Below are positions 1 to 12,000 of a stretch of 21,358 nucleotides of DNA, piece after piece (positions within the stretch are counted from its first letter, which is position 1; the number at the start of each line of letters is the position of its first letter). The notes beneath the pieces were generated by a model, which saw nothing but the letters and a program-made list of their open reading frames with translations, made no database searches and was not told the DNA's origin. Where the stretch lies: NCBI GenBank assembly GCA_036399695.1, contig DASWMP010000305.1:1-21358 (forward strand), given 5' to 3'. Source of the stretch: DASVEE01 sp036399695 (GTDB taxonomy: Bacteria > Acidobacteriota > Thermoanaerobaculia > Gp7-AA8). A program made the position numbers and the translations under genes.

Positions 1-28
1 GGTGGCTTGCGCCACCGCACTCCGAGAT
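1..28 (-). repeat. REP-like hairpin with conserved tail, 5' edge copy
   Basis: The first six bases GGTGGC pair perfectly with GCCACC at 11-16 around a TTGC loop. They are followed by the tail GCACTCCGAGAT (17-28). Bases 11-28 are the exact reverse complement of 5567-5584 inside the PKS gene, so the two are copies of one element in opposite orientation. The stem is probably longer, but the window cuts it. The copy lies 58 nt before the PKS start codon, in what is probably the leader or intergenic DNA. That it begins exactly at the window edge suggests an assembly break at a repeat. Confidence 0.7.
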
Positions 29-74
29 CGAGCCCGACGTTCCCACCTCTCCTCCATACGCCACCCCCGCATAC

Positions 75-80
75 AGAGAG
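75..80 (+). promoter_or_regulatory. Probable ribosome binding site of the PKS gene
   Basis: AGAGAG at 75-80 is purine-rich and sits six bases before ATG 87, the spacing expected of a Shine-Dalgarno site. It supports ATG 87 as the start although the frame stays open back to the window edge. Confidence 0.45.
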
Positions 81-86
81 ACCCCA

Positions 87-3000
87 ATGATCGACTTCAT
101 CGAATACGTCGTTGCCGAATTGAAGAGCAAGAGGCTGTCGAAGACGAATGCCGTGGCGCTGGTCAAACAGTTCTGGCATCGTTCATCCGGCCCCGCCGCG
201 GCAGCGGTCATTCATCCGCTGCTGCATCGCAACACGTCCGATCTGACGGAGCAGCGCTACAGCTCGACGTTCGGCGGGGACGAGTTCTTCCTCGCCGATC
301 ACCGGGTGCAGGTGGGTGGCTCCGCGGCCCGCAAGGTGCTGCCGGGCGTCGTCTACCTGGAGATGGCCCGTGCGGCCATCGAGCAGGCTTGGCCGGCGCG
401 GCCCGAATCGACGGTGCTGGAGCTGCGCAATGTCGTCTGGGCGCAGCCGGTCGTGGTCGATGGGAGCAGGCAGGTAAGCATCGCGCTCTGGGCGACCGCC
501 GGCGAGCAGATCGAATTCGAGATCTACAGCCAGGACGGCGAGCAGGAGATCGTTCACTGCCAGGGCGTCGCCGTCCCGGTCAGTGAGCCGGCGGCCGCGG
601 CGCTAAATGTCCAGCAGTTGGAGACGCAGCTTCCCGGGACGGTGGAGCCGGCCAGCGTCTACGCCACCTGCACGCGCATGGGGCTCCTGTACGGTCCGTC
701 GTTTCAGGGGATCACGTCCCTCCGCCGCGGCAGCGGTCAGGTGCTGGCTCACCTGCGGCTGCCGGACGTCGTGGCCGGGAAGGCAGCCGGCTTCGTGCTG
801 CATCCGTCGCTGATGGACGGTGCGCTGCAGGCGGCCGTCGGATTGCTCGGCGATGATGCCGCGAGCGAGCCGCGCGTGCCGTTCGCGCTCGAATCGCTGC
901 GCATCGTGTCGCCGTCGACGCCGGCCATGGTGGCCTGGCTGCGCTTCGCGCCCGGGAGCAACGCCGGAGACGCCGTCACCAAGCTGGACATCGATCTCTG
1001 CGACGAGCGCGGCAACGTTTGCGTCCAGCTCCGAGGCTTCTCCTCGCGCGTGGTGACGAAGGCCATCAAGACGATCTCCGCGGGGAGCGAGGCGGAGTAC
1101 CTTCTGGCACGACCGGTTTGGCAGGCGAGCGACGCCAGCTCGGCCGCGGTCGCCGCGATCGACTACGCCGAACATGACATCGTCCTCTGCGAACTGCCGC
1201 ACGTCGACAGCGACGCACTGCAATCGCTGCTTCCGCACGAACACTGTCTGCGTTTCGAGACGCTGCAGACGAAGAGCATCGGCCAGTGCTACGGCGACTA
1301 CGGGATCGGGTGCTTCGAGCTCGTGCAGGCCATCCTCCACGGCAAGCCGGCCGGTAAGGTGCTGGTGCAGATCGCCGTCGCCGACGACCAGGAGCACACG
1401 GTGCTCGCCGGATTGTCCGGACTGCTCCGGACCGCGGCGCTGGAGAACCCGCAGTTCATCGGCCAGGTCATCCTCGTGCCCTCCGGCACGACCGCGGCCG
1501 GGCTCGCGCCGCTCCTGCGTGCAGAAAGCGCCCGCGCGCAGACGGAACTGATCCGCTACACGCAAGGAACGCGTCACATTCTCGGCTGGCAGGAAGTCGC
1601 GGCAACGCCGGAAGCGGTGCCTGTCGCCTTCAAGGAAAACAGCGTCTACCTGATCACCGGCGGACTCGGTGGCGTCGGTGTGCTCTTCGCGAAGGAGATC
1701 GTGGAGCGGACGCAGCAAGCGCGCGTCATCCTCACGGGCCGCTCGACTCTCGATGCCGAGAAACAGAAGCGCCTCGATGAACTGTCCGCCGGCAGCCGCG
1801 TGACCTACCGCCAGCTCGACCTCGCCAATCTCGAGGAGGTCACGAGCACGATCGCCGCAATCCGCGACGAGTATGGCCAGCTCAACGGCGTCCTGCACAG
1901 CGCCGGCATGACCGCCGACAGCTACATCCTGAAGAAGGGAACCTCCGACTTCGCCGAAGTCCTCGGGCCGAAGGTCACGGGCACCTGCAACCTCGATGAA
2001 GCCACCCGCGACGTTGCGCTCGACTTCTTCGTCGTCTTCTCCGCGCTGGCCGGCGTGACCGGAAACTCCGGACAGGCCGACTACGCCGCGGCCAACGGCT
2101 TCATGGACCACTTTGCCGCCTACCGCAACCGCCTGGTCGTGGCGAAGCAGCGGCATGGGCTCACGCGTGCGATCGACTGGCCGTTGTGGCAGGCCGGCGG
2201 GATGCGCATCGATGCGGCCAGCCGCGAGCTGCTGCAGCAAACCACCGGCATGCGGCCGATGCAGACGGCCACGGGAATCAACGCATTCCATCGCAGCCTC
2301 GCCCTCCCGTACGACCAGCTCCTGGTCGTCGAAGGGGAGCTCGCGCAGACGCGCCGTGCCTTCCTCGGCGCACCCGCCATTGCCGCCGAGCCGCCCACCG
2401 CGCAACCGCAGCCGGTCGTCGCTGCCGATGCCGAAAGCCTCGGCGAAAAGACCGAGGAGTACCTCCGCAAGCAGCTCTCCGGTCTCCTCAAGCTGCCGGC
2501 CCACGAGATCGATCCCCGCGCGGCGATGGAGAACTACGGCATCGACTCCATCCTGGCGATGAAGCTGACGAACCAGCTCGAGAAGACCTTCGGCTCGCTC
2601 TCCAAGACGCTCTTCTTCGAGTACCAAACCATTCGCGAGCTGGCCGGCTACTTTACGTCGGCGCATGCGACGCAACTGACATCGCTGCTGATGCCGGTCG
2701 CAGAGCAGCGCGTCGAAGTCGTCCCTCCGGCCGCGCCGGTGGCGGCTGCGCCCTCCTCTGCGCCCGTCAAAGGTGTCACCAGCCGGCGTGCCGGCCGTCA
2801 GCGCAGCGCGGCGGCAGCTCCGGCAGCGGTGGCGAAGACCGAAGCCGGGCCGATCGCCATCGTCGGTTTGAGCGGACGCTATCCCGAGGCTGTCGACGTC
2901 GACGCGTACTGGGTGAACTTGCGCGACGGCAAGGACTGCATCGTCGAGGTGCCGAAGGAGCGGTGGGACTGGCGCGAGTACTTTAGCGATGACCGTTCGA

Positions 3001-6000
3001 AGACCGGGCAGCATTACAGCAAGTGGGGTGGCTTCATCAGCGGCGTCGATGAATTCGACCCGTTGTTCTTCAACATCTCGCCGGCCGATGCGGAGCTCAT
3101 CGACCCGCAGGAGCGGTTGTTCCTGCAGCACGCATGGCATGCGGTGGAAGACGCCGGCTACACGCGGGCGAGTCTGCAGGTGCCACACGAGGGCGATCTG
3201 CCGGGGCAGGTCGGCGTGTATGTCGGTCTGATGTACACCGAGTACCAGTTGTTTGGTGCCGAGGCCAGTGCGCGCGGACGGCGGATGGGGATCGCGGATA
3301 GTCCGGCCAGCATCGCCAACCGGGTCTCGTACGCGCTGAACCTGCACGGGCCGAGCATGACCATCGACACGATGTGCTCGTCCTCGCTGAGCGCGATGCA
3401 TATCGCCTGTCAGGACCTGAAAGAGGGGCGCATCAGTCTGGCGCTCGCCGGCGGCGCCAACGTCAGCATCCATCCGAACAAATACCTGGTGCTCAGCGCC
3501 GGACAGTTCATCTCCGGCGACGGTCACTGTCAAAGCTTCGGCGAAGGTGGCGACGGCTACATCCCGGGAGAGGGCGTCGGCGTCGTGGTCCTCAAGCGTC
3601 TCGCAGACGCGGAGAGGGACGGCGATCACATCTACGGCGTCATTCGCGGAAGCGCCCTGAATCACGGCGGCAAGACCAACGGCTACACCGTGCCGAACCC
3701 TCAGGCGCAGGCCAGCGCCATCAGCCGCGCGCTGGCAGACGCGAAGCTCGACGCACGCCACATCAGCTACATCGAAGCGCACGGCACCGGCACGAAGCTC
3801 GGCGACCCCATCGAGATTACCGCGCTGAGCAAGGCCTTCAACCAGCACACGAAGGACACCGGCTTCTGCCTCATCGGCTCGGCCAAATCGAACATCGGTC
3901 ATTGCGAGTCGGCCGCCGGCATCGCGGGTGTGACGAAGGTGCTGCTGCAGATGCAGCACCGGCAGATCGTGCCGTCGCTGCATTCCACGCAACTGAACCC
4001 CCACATCGACTTCGACAAGAGCCCGTTCGTCGTCAACCAGACGTTGCGGCCGTGGGAGCAGCCGGTGATCGATGGACGGGCGCTGCCGCGCATCGCCGGC
4101 ATCTCGTCGTTCGGTGCGGGCGGTTCGAACGCCCACATGCTCATCGAGGAGTATCAGGCACCCGTGCGGCAGCCGGTGGCGTTCGCGCCGGCCGTCATCC
4201 TGCTGTCGGCGAAGACGCCGGAGCAACTGCGGCAGAAGGCGATCGATCTTCTCGCGTACGTCCAGCCGCGTGTGGCCAGCATCGATCTCGTCGACGTCGC
4301 CTACACGTTACAGGTGGGGCGTGAGGCGATGGAGGAGCGGCTCGGCTTCGTCGCCGGTACGGCCGCGGAGCTCGTTGAGAAATTGCGGGCGTACGTGGCC
4401 GGGGAGCGTGGACTCGAAGACACCTACCAGGGGCAGGTGAAGCGCAACAACGACACACTGGCGTTGTTCGGCACCGACTCGGATCTGCAGCAGGCGATGG
4501 ACCGCTGGATCGGTGCGCGGAAAGTCGCGAAGCTGCTGGAGCTGTGGGTCAAGGGGCTGGAGGTCGACTGGAGCAAGCTTTACGGCGACGCCAGGCCGCG
4601 GCGAATGAGCCTCCCGCTCTATCCATTCGCGCGGGAGCGTTACTGGATCGACGTGGCAGTGGCAGGGGAGGGGATGGGCAAGGGTGCAACTGCCGTCCTG
4701 CACCCGCTGCTGCACAGCAACACCTCCGACCTCAGCGAGCAGCGCTACAGCACGACCTTCACCGGTGAGGAGTTCTTCCTCGCCGATCACCAGGTGCAAC
4801 TCGGCGGCGAAGCGAGCCGGAAGGTGCTGCCGGGCGTGGCCTATCTGGAGATGGCCCGCGCGGCCATCGAGCATGCGTTACCGGCGCAGTCCGACCCGGT
4901 AGTGCTGGAACTGCTCGACACGGTCTGGGCCCAGCCGATCGTCGTCAATGAGCCGAAGCAGGTCAGCATCGCCCTGCTGGCGAGTGAGCACGACCGCATC
5001 GATTACGAGGTCTTCAGTCAGGACGGCGATGCGCCGGTCGTGCATTGCCAGGGGCGCGCGGCCGTGAGCCGTACGTCTGCGCCGGCGCCGCTCGATCTCG
5101 AGGGACTCCGCTCGCAGATGACGGAAGGCGTATGGGACGCCGCTCGCCTTTACGCGACCTGCGCGCGCCTCGGACTCGTCTACGGCCCGTCGTTCCAGGG
5201 CGTCACGGCCATCCATCAGGGCTGCAACCAACTACTCGTGGACCTGCGCCTGCCGCAGGGCCTCGAAGCGAGCGCGAACGCCTACGTCCTCCATCCCAGT
5301 ATCGTCGACGGCGCCTTGCAGGCGGCGGCCGGCCTGACCGATGGTGCGACGCAGACCACCCAGCCGCGCCTTCCGTTCGCAATCGACTCGCTGCGCGTGG
5401 TCGCCCCCTGCACGGCGTCGATGGTGGCCTGGGTGCGCTACGCCTCGCATAGCCAGCCGGGCGATGCGGTCGTGAAGCTGGACATCGATCTCTGCGACGA
5501 GCGTGGCAACGTCTGCGCGCAGATGCGCGGCCTCTCGTCGCGCGTCGTGAGCGTTACAGAGACCCCATCTCGGAGTGCGGTGGCGGACAGCCACCGCTCT
5601 GAGACACGTGTAGAAGACCGCGAGATCGTTCTCGCCACGCCGGTCTGGCAAACGCGCGAGCCGGGCAGCCCGCGACGCGACGTCGCCGAACACCACATCG
5701 TCCTCTGCGAGCTCCCGAACGTCGATACAACGAAGCTCGCGTCACTCCTGCCGCAGAGCGACTGCGTTGCCCTCACCGCCGACGTATCGATGACGCTGGC
5801 GCAGCGCTACAGCGAGTACGCCGTGGCCTGCTTCGAGCGCATCCGCGGCCTGCTGCAGCGCAAACCGCAAGGACGCCTGCTCTTCCAGGTCGTTGCCGCG
5901 GGCGATGGCGAGCAGACCGTCTACGCCGGGCTTTCCGCGCTGCTCAAAACGGCCGCGCTGGAGAACCCGCAGTTCGCCGGTCAGCTCCTGCTCGTCCCCT

Positions 6001-9000
6001 CGTCCACCACGACGGAAGAGCTGGCGCAGCGGCTCGCGGCGGAGCAAACGCAATCGCCCGACGCGCTCGTCCGGATTGCAGAGGGCACGCGTCAGGTCTT
6101 CGAGTGGCAGGCCGTCGCTGTCCAGGATGAGAAACCGGCCGTCGCCTTCCGTGACACCGGCGTCTACCTGATCACCGGCGGCTTCGGCGGCCTCGGCGTC
6201 CTCTTCGCCCAGGAGATCCTCCGCCAGACGGCGAAGGCGCGAGTCATCCTGACCGGCCGCTCGCCGCTGGCTGCGGACAAGCAGGCACGGCTCACCGGCC
6301 TCTCCGGCAGCGGACGCCTGACCTACCGCCAGCTCGACCTCGGCGACGCCGAACAGGTCAAGCGCGTCATCGCCTCGATCCTCTACGACCACGGGAAGCT
6401 CAACGGCATCCTGCACAGCGCCGGGATGATCGCCGACGGCTTCATCCTGACGAAGACGAGTGCCGATTTCACGAACGTGCTCGCGCCGAAAGTCACCGGC
6501 ACGTTCAATCTCGATCAGGCCAGCCGCGTCGTCGGCCTGGACTTCTTCGTCCTCTTCTCCTCGACCGCGGGCGCCACCGGCAGCGCCGGACAGGCCGACT
6601 ACGCCACGGCGAACGGCTTCATGGACCACTTCGCCGCCCACCGCAACCGTCAGGTCGCGGCGAAGCAGCGGCACGGGCGCACGCTCTCCGTCAACTGGCC
6701 GCTGTGGCAGGCCGGCGGGATGACCATCGACGCCTCGACGCAGGAGCTGCTGTACGAGACCACCGGCATCCGGCCGCTGCAGACGGCGGCCGGCCTGGAT
6801 GCCTTCCATCGCATCCTCCCGCTCCCGCACGACCAGATGCTGGTCGTGGAAGGCAACGCCGCGAAGATCCGCCGGACCTTCCTCGACGCGCCGGCCGAGA
6901 CGGCGCCGGAAGTAGCGCAGCCGCCGGCGATCGTCGCCACCACCATCGACGCCGCCACCATCGAGGAGAAGACGCAGGATTACCTGCGCCGGGAGCTCGC
7001 GGCACTGCTGAAGATGCCGTCGCAGAAGATCGATCCGCAGGCGGAGCTGGAGGAGTACGGGATCGACTCGATCCTCGCGGTCAAGCTGACGAACCAGCTC
7101 GAGAAGACGTTCGGGCCGCTCTCCAAGACGCTCTTCTTCGAATACCGCACCATCCACGACCTGGCCGGCTACTTCGTCACCCAGCATGCCGCGCAGATCA
7201 CGGCGCTGCTGGCGCCGGCCGGTCAGGCTCCGGCCGCCGTCGTGCCGGTCACGCTGCAGACGCCGGCCGCTCCGGCGAAGCTCGTCTCCAGCCGCCGCTT
7301 CAGCCGCGCGGCGAACACCGCGCCGACCGTCGCGCCGGAGACGGACGCCATCGCCATCATCGGCTTGAGCGGGCGTTACCCTGAGGCTGTCGACCTCGAG
7401 GCGTACTGGGCGAACCTGCGCGATGGGAAAGACTGCATCACCGAAGTCCCGAAATCGCGCTGGGACTGGCGGGAGTACTTCAGCGACGATCGCGGCGAGG
7501 CCGGACGCCACTACAGCAAGTGGGGCGGCTTCATCAGCGGCGTCGATGAATTCGATCCGCTCTTCTTCAACATCTCCCCCGCGGGCGCGGAGCTCATCGA
7601 TCCGCAGGAGCGCCTGTTCCTGCAGTACGCCTGGATGGCGATGGAAGACGCCGGCTACACCCGCACCAGCCTGCAGGCGCCGCACGCGAACGATCTGCCC
7701 GGCCAGGTGGGCGTCTACGCCGGCGTGATGTACAACGAGTATCAGTTGTTCGGCGCCGAGTCAGGTGCGCGCGGCAAGCGCCTCGGCGTGCCGGGCAGCA
7801 CGGCCAGCATCGCCAACCGCGTTTCGTACGCCCTCGACCTGCACGGCCCGAGCGTCACGCTCGACACGATGTGCTCGTCGTCGCTCACGGCCATCCACTT
7901 CGCTTGTCAGGACCTCAAGCTCGGCCGCACCAGCATGGCCATCGCCGGCGGAGTCAACGTCACGATCCATCCGAACAAATACCTCGTGCTGAGCGCCGGA
8001 CAGTTCATCTCCAGCGACGGCCACTGCCAGAGCTTCGGCGAAGGGGGCGACGGCTACATCCCCGGCGAAGGCGTCGGCGTCGTCATCCTCAAGCGGCTCT
8101 CGGACGCGAAGCGCGACGGCGACCACATCTACGGCGTCATCCGCGGCAGCGCCCTCAATCACGGCGGCAAGACCAACGGCTACACCGTCCCGAGCCCGCA
8201 GGCGCAGGCCAGCGCGATCGGCCGCGCGCTGACGGAAGCGCACGTCGACGCACGCCACATCAGCTATGTCGAAGCGCACGGCACCGGCACGACCCTCGGC
8301 GACCCGATCGAGATCGCCGCGCTCGGCAAAGCCTTCGGCCAGTACACGCAGGACACCGGCTTCTGCCTCGTCGGCTCCGCCAAATCGAACATCGGCCATT
8401 GCGAGTCGGCCGCCGGCATCGCCGGCCTCACGAAAGTCCTGCTGCAGATGCAGCACCGGCAGGTCGTGCCCTCGCTCCACTCGGCGCAGCTCAACCCCCA
8501 CATCGACTTTGCGAAGACGCCGTTCACCGTCAACCAGACGCTGCGGCCGTGGGAGCAGCCGGTCGTCGATGGACGTCCCGTGCCGCGTATCGCCGGCCTC
8601 TCCTCGTTCGGCGCCGGTGGCTCGAATGCCCACCTGATCATCGAGGAGTATCAGGAACCGGTGCGACAGCCCGTCGCCACGGCGAACGTGGCCATCCTGC
8701 TGTCCGCGCGCAACGGAGAGCAACTGCGCGAGAAGGCGCAGGACCTCCTCGGGTACGTCAACGCGCGCGGCAACAGCGTCGAGCTCGCGGCCATGGCGTT
8801 CACGCTCCAGACGGGCCGCGAGGCGATGGAAGAGCGGCTCGGATTCGTGGCCGGCTCCGTCGAGCAGATCGCGGAGAAGCTGCAGGCGTACCTCGACGGC
8901 GAAGAGAACATCGAAGACCTCTGGCAGGGACACGCGCGGCGGACGATGGAAGTGCTCTCGCTGTTCGATACGGACGCCGACCTGAAACAGGCCATCGACA

Positions 9001-12000
9001 GATGGATCGCCGGCGGCAAGCTCGCGAAGCTGCTGGAGCTGTGGGCCAACGGCGTCGACGTCGACTGGAGCAAGGCGTACGGCGACAGCCGGCCGCCGCG
9101 CATCAGCATGCCGACGTATCCGTTCGCGAAGGAGCGCTACTGGATCGACGTCGCTGCTGCAACCGTCACGAGCCGCAACGCGACGGCCGTTCTGCATCCG
9201 CTGCTGCACAGCAACACGTCCGACTTGAGCGAGCAGCGCTACAGCTCGACGTTCACCGGCGAGGAGTTCTTCCTGGCCGATCACCGCGTACAGGGAAGCG
9301 CCGGCGTCGCGCAGAAGATCCTGCCCGCCGTGGCCCAGCTCGAAATGGCCCGCGCGGCCATCGAGCAGGCCGCGCCCGCGCAGGCCGAGGGGATGAGCGT
9401 CGAGCTCCGCAACGTCGTCTGGGCCGAGCCGATCGTGGCCCATTCACTACCGGCCGACCAGACGCGCGTCAGCATCGCCCTGCTGCCGTCCGAGCAGGGA
9501 GAGATCGACTACGAGATCTACAGCGAGGCTGGTGAGCAGGACGTCGTTCACGGGCAGGGACGCGCGGTGCCGGTACGGCAGGCGCAGCCCGCGGCGCTCG
9601 ACCTGACGCAGCTCGCGCAGCGGATGGGGGAGGGGCGCCTCGCGCCGGACGCCTTGTACGCGGCATGCACGCGCATGGGCCTCCTGTATGGCCCGGCGTT
9701 CCAGGGCGTGTCCGGAGTGCACCGCGGGAACGACGAACTGCTCGTCCAGCTCCGGCTCCCGCGCAGCGTCGAGGAGACTGCCGCCGACTACGTGCTCCAT
9801 CCGGCCATGCTCGACGGCGCGCTGCACGCGTGTGTGGCGTTGCTCGATGACGTCTCCGGTCCGCGGGTGCCGTTCGCCCTCGAAGCGCTGCGCATCCTCG
9901 CGCCGTGCGGGCGGGAGATGACGGCGTGGGTGCGCTACTCCGCCGGCAGCAACGCGGCCGATGCTGTCGTGAAGCTGGATGTAGACCTCTGCGACACGGA
10001 CGGCAACGTGGCGGTGCAACTGCGTGGCCTCTCCTCGCGCGTACTGAGCCGCGACATCGGCCTCACCGCCGCGCCGGAGCAGGCGTTCGGCTGGTTGATC
10101 GCCGCACCGCGGTGGGAAACCAGCGTCGCCGCCATCCGGACCGGCTTCGAGCCCGCCGAGCACCACGTCGTCCTCTGCGAACTGCCGGACGTTGAGATCG
10201 CGGCACTCGAAGCGGCCCTCCCGCGCGGACGTTTCGCCACGCTGCAGTCAGAGCCGCGACAGACGATCGCCGAACGCTACGGCGCCTATGCCGTCGCCTG
10301 CTTCGAACGAATCCAGACGATCCTGCAAGCCGGGCCGCAGGCGAAGGTGCTGTTCCAGATCGCCGTCGGCAACCGTGAAGAGGCGACCATCCTGGCCGGC
10401 CTCTCCGCGTTGCTCAAGAGCGCCGCGCTGGAGAACCCGCAGTTCATCGGCCAGCTCCTCCTCGTTCCGCCGCACGTCAACGCGGAAGTGCTCGCGCAGC
10501 ATCTGCGCGCAGAGCAGAGCCTCGCTGCCGATCCGCTGGTGCGCTACGACGGCAACGCACGCCAGCTCCTGCGCTGGCACGACGTCCCCGTCACCGGCGC
10601 TCAGCCCACGGCCGCTTTCAAAGACAACGGTGTCTACCTGATCACCGGCGGCCTCGGCGGACTGGGCGTGCTCTTCGCCAAGGAGATCCTCGCCCGCTCT
10701 GCCCACGCCCGCGTCATCCTCACCGGCCGCGCGGAGCTCGCCGCCGAGAAGTGGGCGCTCCTCGACAGCCTCTCCGCTGACGCTGAGCGTGTGGCCTACC
10801 GCCAGCTCGACCTCAACGATCTCGAACAAGTCACGGCTCTCGTCGCCAACATCGGCGACGAGTATCACCAGCTCGACGGCATCCTCCACAGCGCCGGCAT
10901 GACCGCCGATCACTTCATCCGCCGCAAGACCATCAGCGAGTTCACGCAGGTCCTCGCGCCGAAGGTCACCGGTACCTACAACCTCGATCACGCCACGCGC
11001 GACCTGCCGCTCGACTTCTTCGTCCTCTTCTCTTCCGTCGCCGGTGCGCTCGGCAACCTCGGGCAGGCCGACTACGCCGCGGCCAACGGCTTCATGGACC
11101 ACTTCGCTGCGTACCGGAACCGCCAGGTGACGGCGCGGCAGCGTCAGGGACGCACGCTGTCGATCAACTGGCCTCTCTGGCAGGCCGGCGGGATGGGAAT
11201 CGACCCCGCCAACCGCGAGCTCCTCCAGCAGACCACCGGCATGCGCCCGATGGAGACCGCCACCGGCATCGAAGCCTTCCATCGCAGCCTCGCGCTTCCG
11301 TACGACCAGACGCTCGTCGTGGAAGGCAACCTGACGCAGATGCGCCGCGTGCTCGCCGCCGGACGTCCCGTGCCGCCGGCCACATCGCCGCGGCCCGTCG
11401 AAGCGCCGGTCACGCGCACGAAAGTTCCGGTTGCGGCTGGCCCTGCCACGCTCGTCGCCAAAGCGGAGGACTATCTCCGCCGCGAGCTTTCCGAACTGCT
11501 CAAGCTCCCGGCGCACAAGATCGACCCGCGGGCGGCGCTGGAGAACTACGGGATTGACTCGATCCTGGCGATGAAGCTGACGAACCAGCTCGAAAAGACC
11601 TTCGGCTCACTGTCGAAGACGCTCTTCTTCGAATACCACTCTCTCGCCGCGCTGGCCGGCTACTTTGTCAAAGCGCACGCGGACGTGCTGCGCGCCACCT
11701 TCACGGACGACGGGCAACGGACAACGGACAACGAGTCGGCCGTCCTCCCGATCGCCGCCACGAAACCGCCCGCTCCGGCGCGGCGGAAGAAGCAGCGTTT
11801 CGCCGGTGCCTCGTCCAGCCAGGGCAGTCAGCCGAAAGAGATCGCCATCGTCGGTCTGGCCGGACGTTACCCGCAAGCCGAAACGCTGCAGGACTTCTGG
11901 CGCAACCTGCAGCATGGACGCGACTGCATCACCGAAGTGCCGTCCGACCGCTGGAACCACGACCTCTACTTCGATGCCGATCCGGCGAAACGGGGGAAGA

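Larger units (their letters stand above)
213..11666 (+). repeat. Three diverged tandem copies of a DH-KR-ACP(-KS) block
   Basis: The DH entry motif HPLLH.NTSD recurs at nt 213, 4701 and 9195, giving periods of 4488 and 4494 bp. Long stretches match at both protein and DNA level, for example the DH entry, the KR Tyr region and the LTNQLEKTFG part of the ACP. Copies 1 and 2 match through the KS; copy 3 matches through its ACP and then runs into the different KS3. This points to duplication of a whole module inside the gene. Confidence 0.8.

Noticed and set aside
1..90. Tail of an upstream gene in frame 1, whose TGA at 88-90 would overlap the PKS ATG as ATGA
   Set aside because: The 29 residues are Pro/His/Arg-rich with poor codon bias, and the first part is the REP-like hairpin. 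The overlap is probably chance.
2..586. Plus-strand ORF over the start of the PKS gene
   Set aside because: Out of frame with clear DH1 sequence and very Arg-rich; a shadow.
603..4226. Very long minus-strand ORF (1207 aa) and similar ones at 5742-7685, 7761-9443 and 15648-17342
   Set aside because: They mirror the PKS codon pattern in GC-rich DNA. Their proteins are Arg/Gly/Asp-rich and low complexity, show no known domain, and lie wholly inside a gene whose own translation is unmistakable.
4155..4620. AT domain after KS1, and likewise after the other KSs
   Set aside because: Only the KS flanking linker of about 150 residues is present. No GHSxG active-site motif or AT-length segment is found, so acylation must be in trans.
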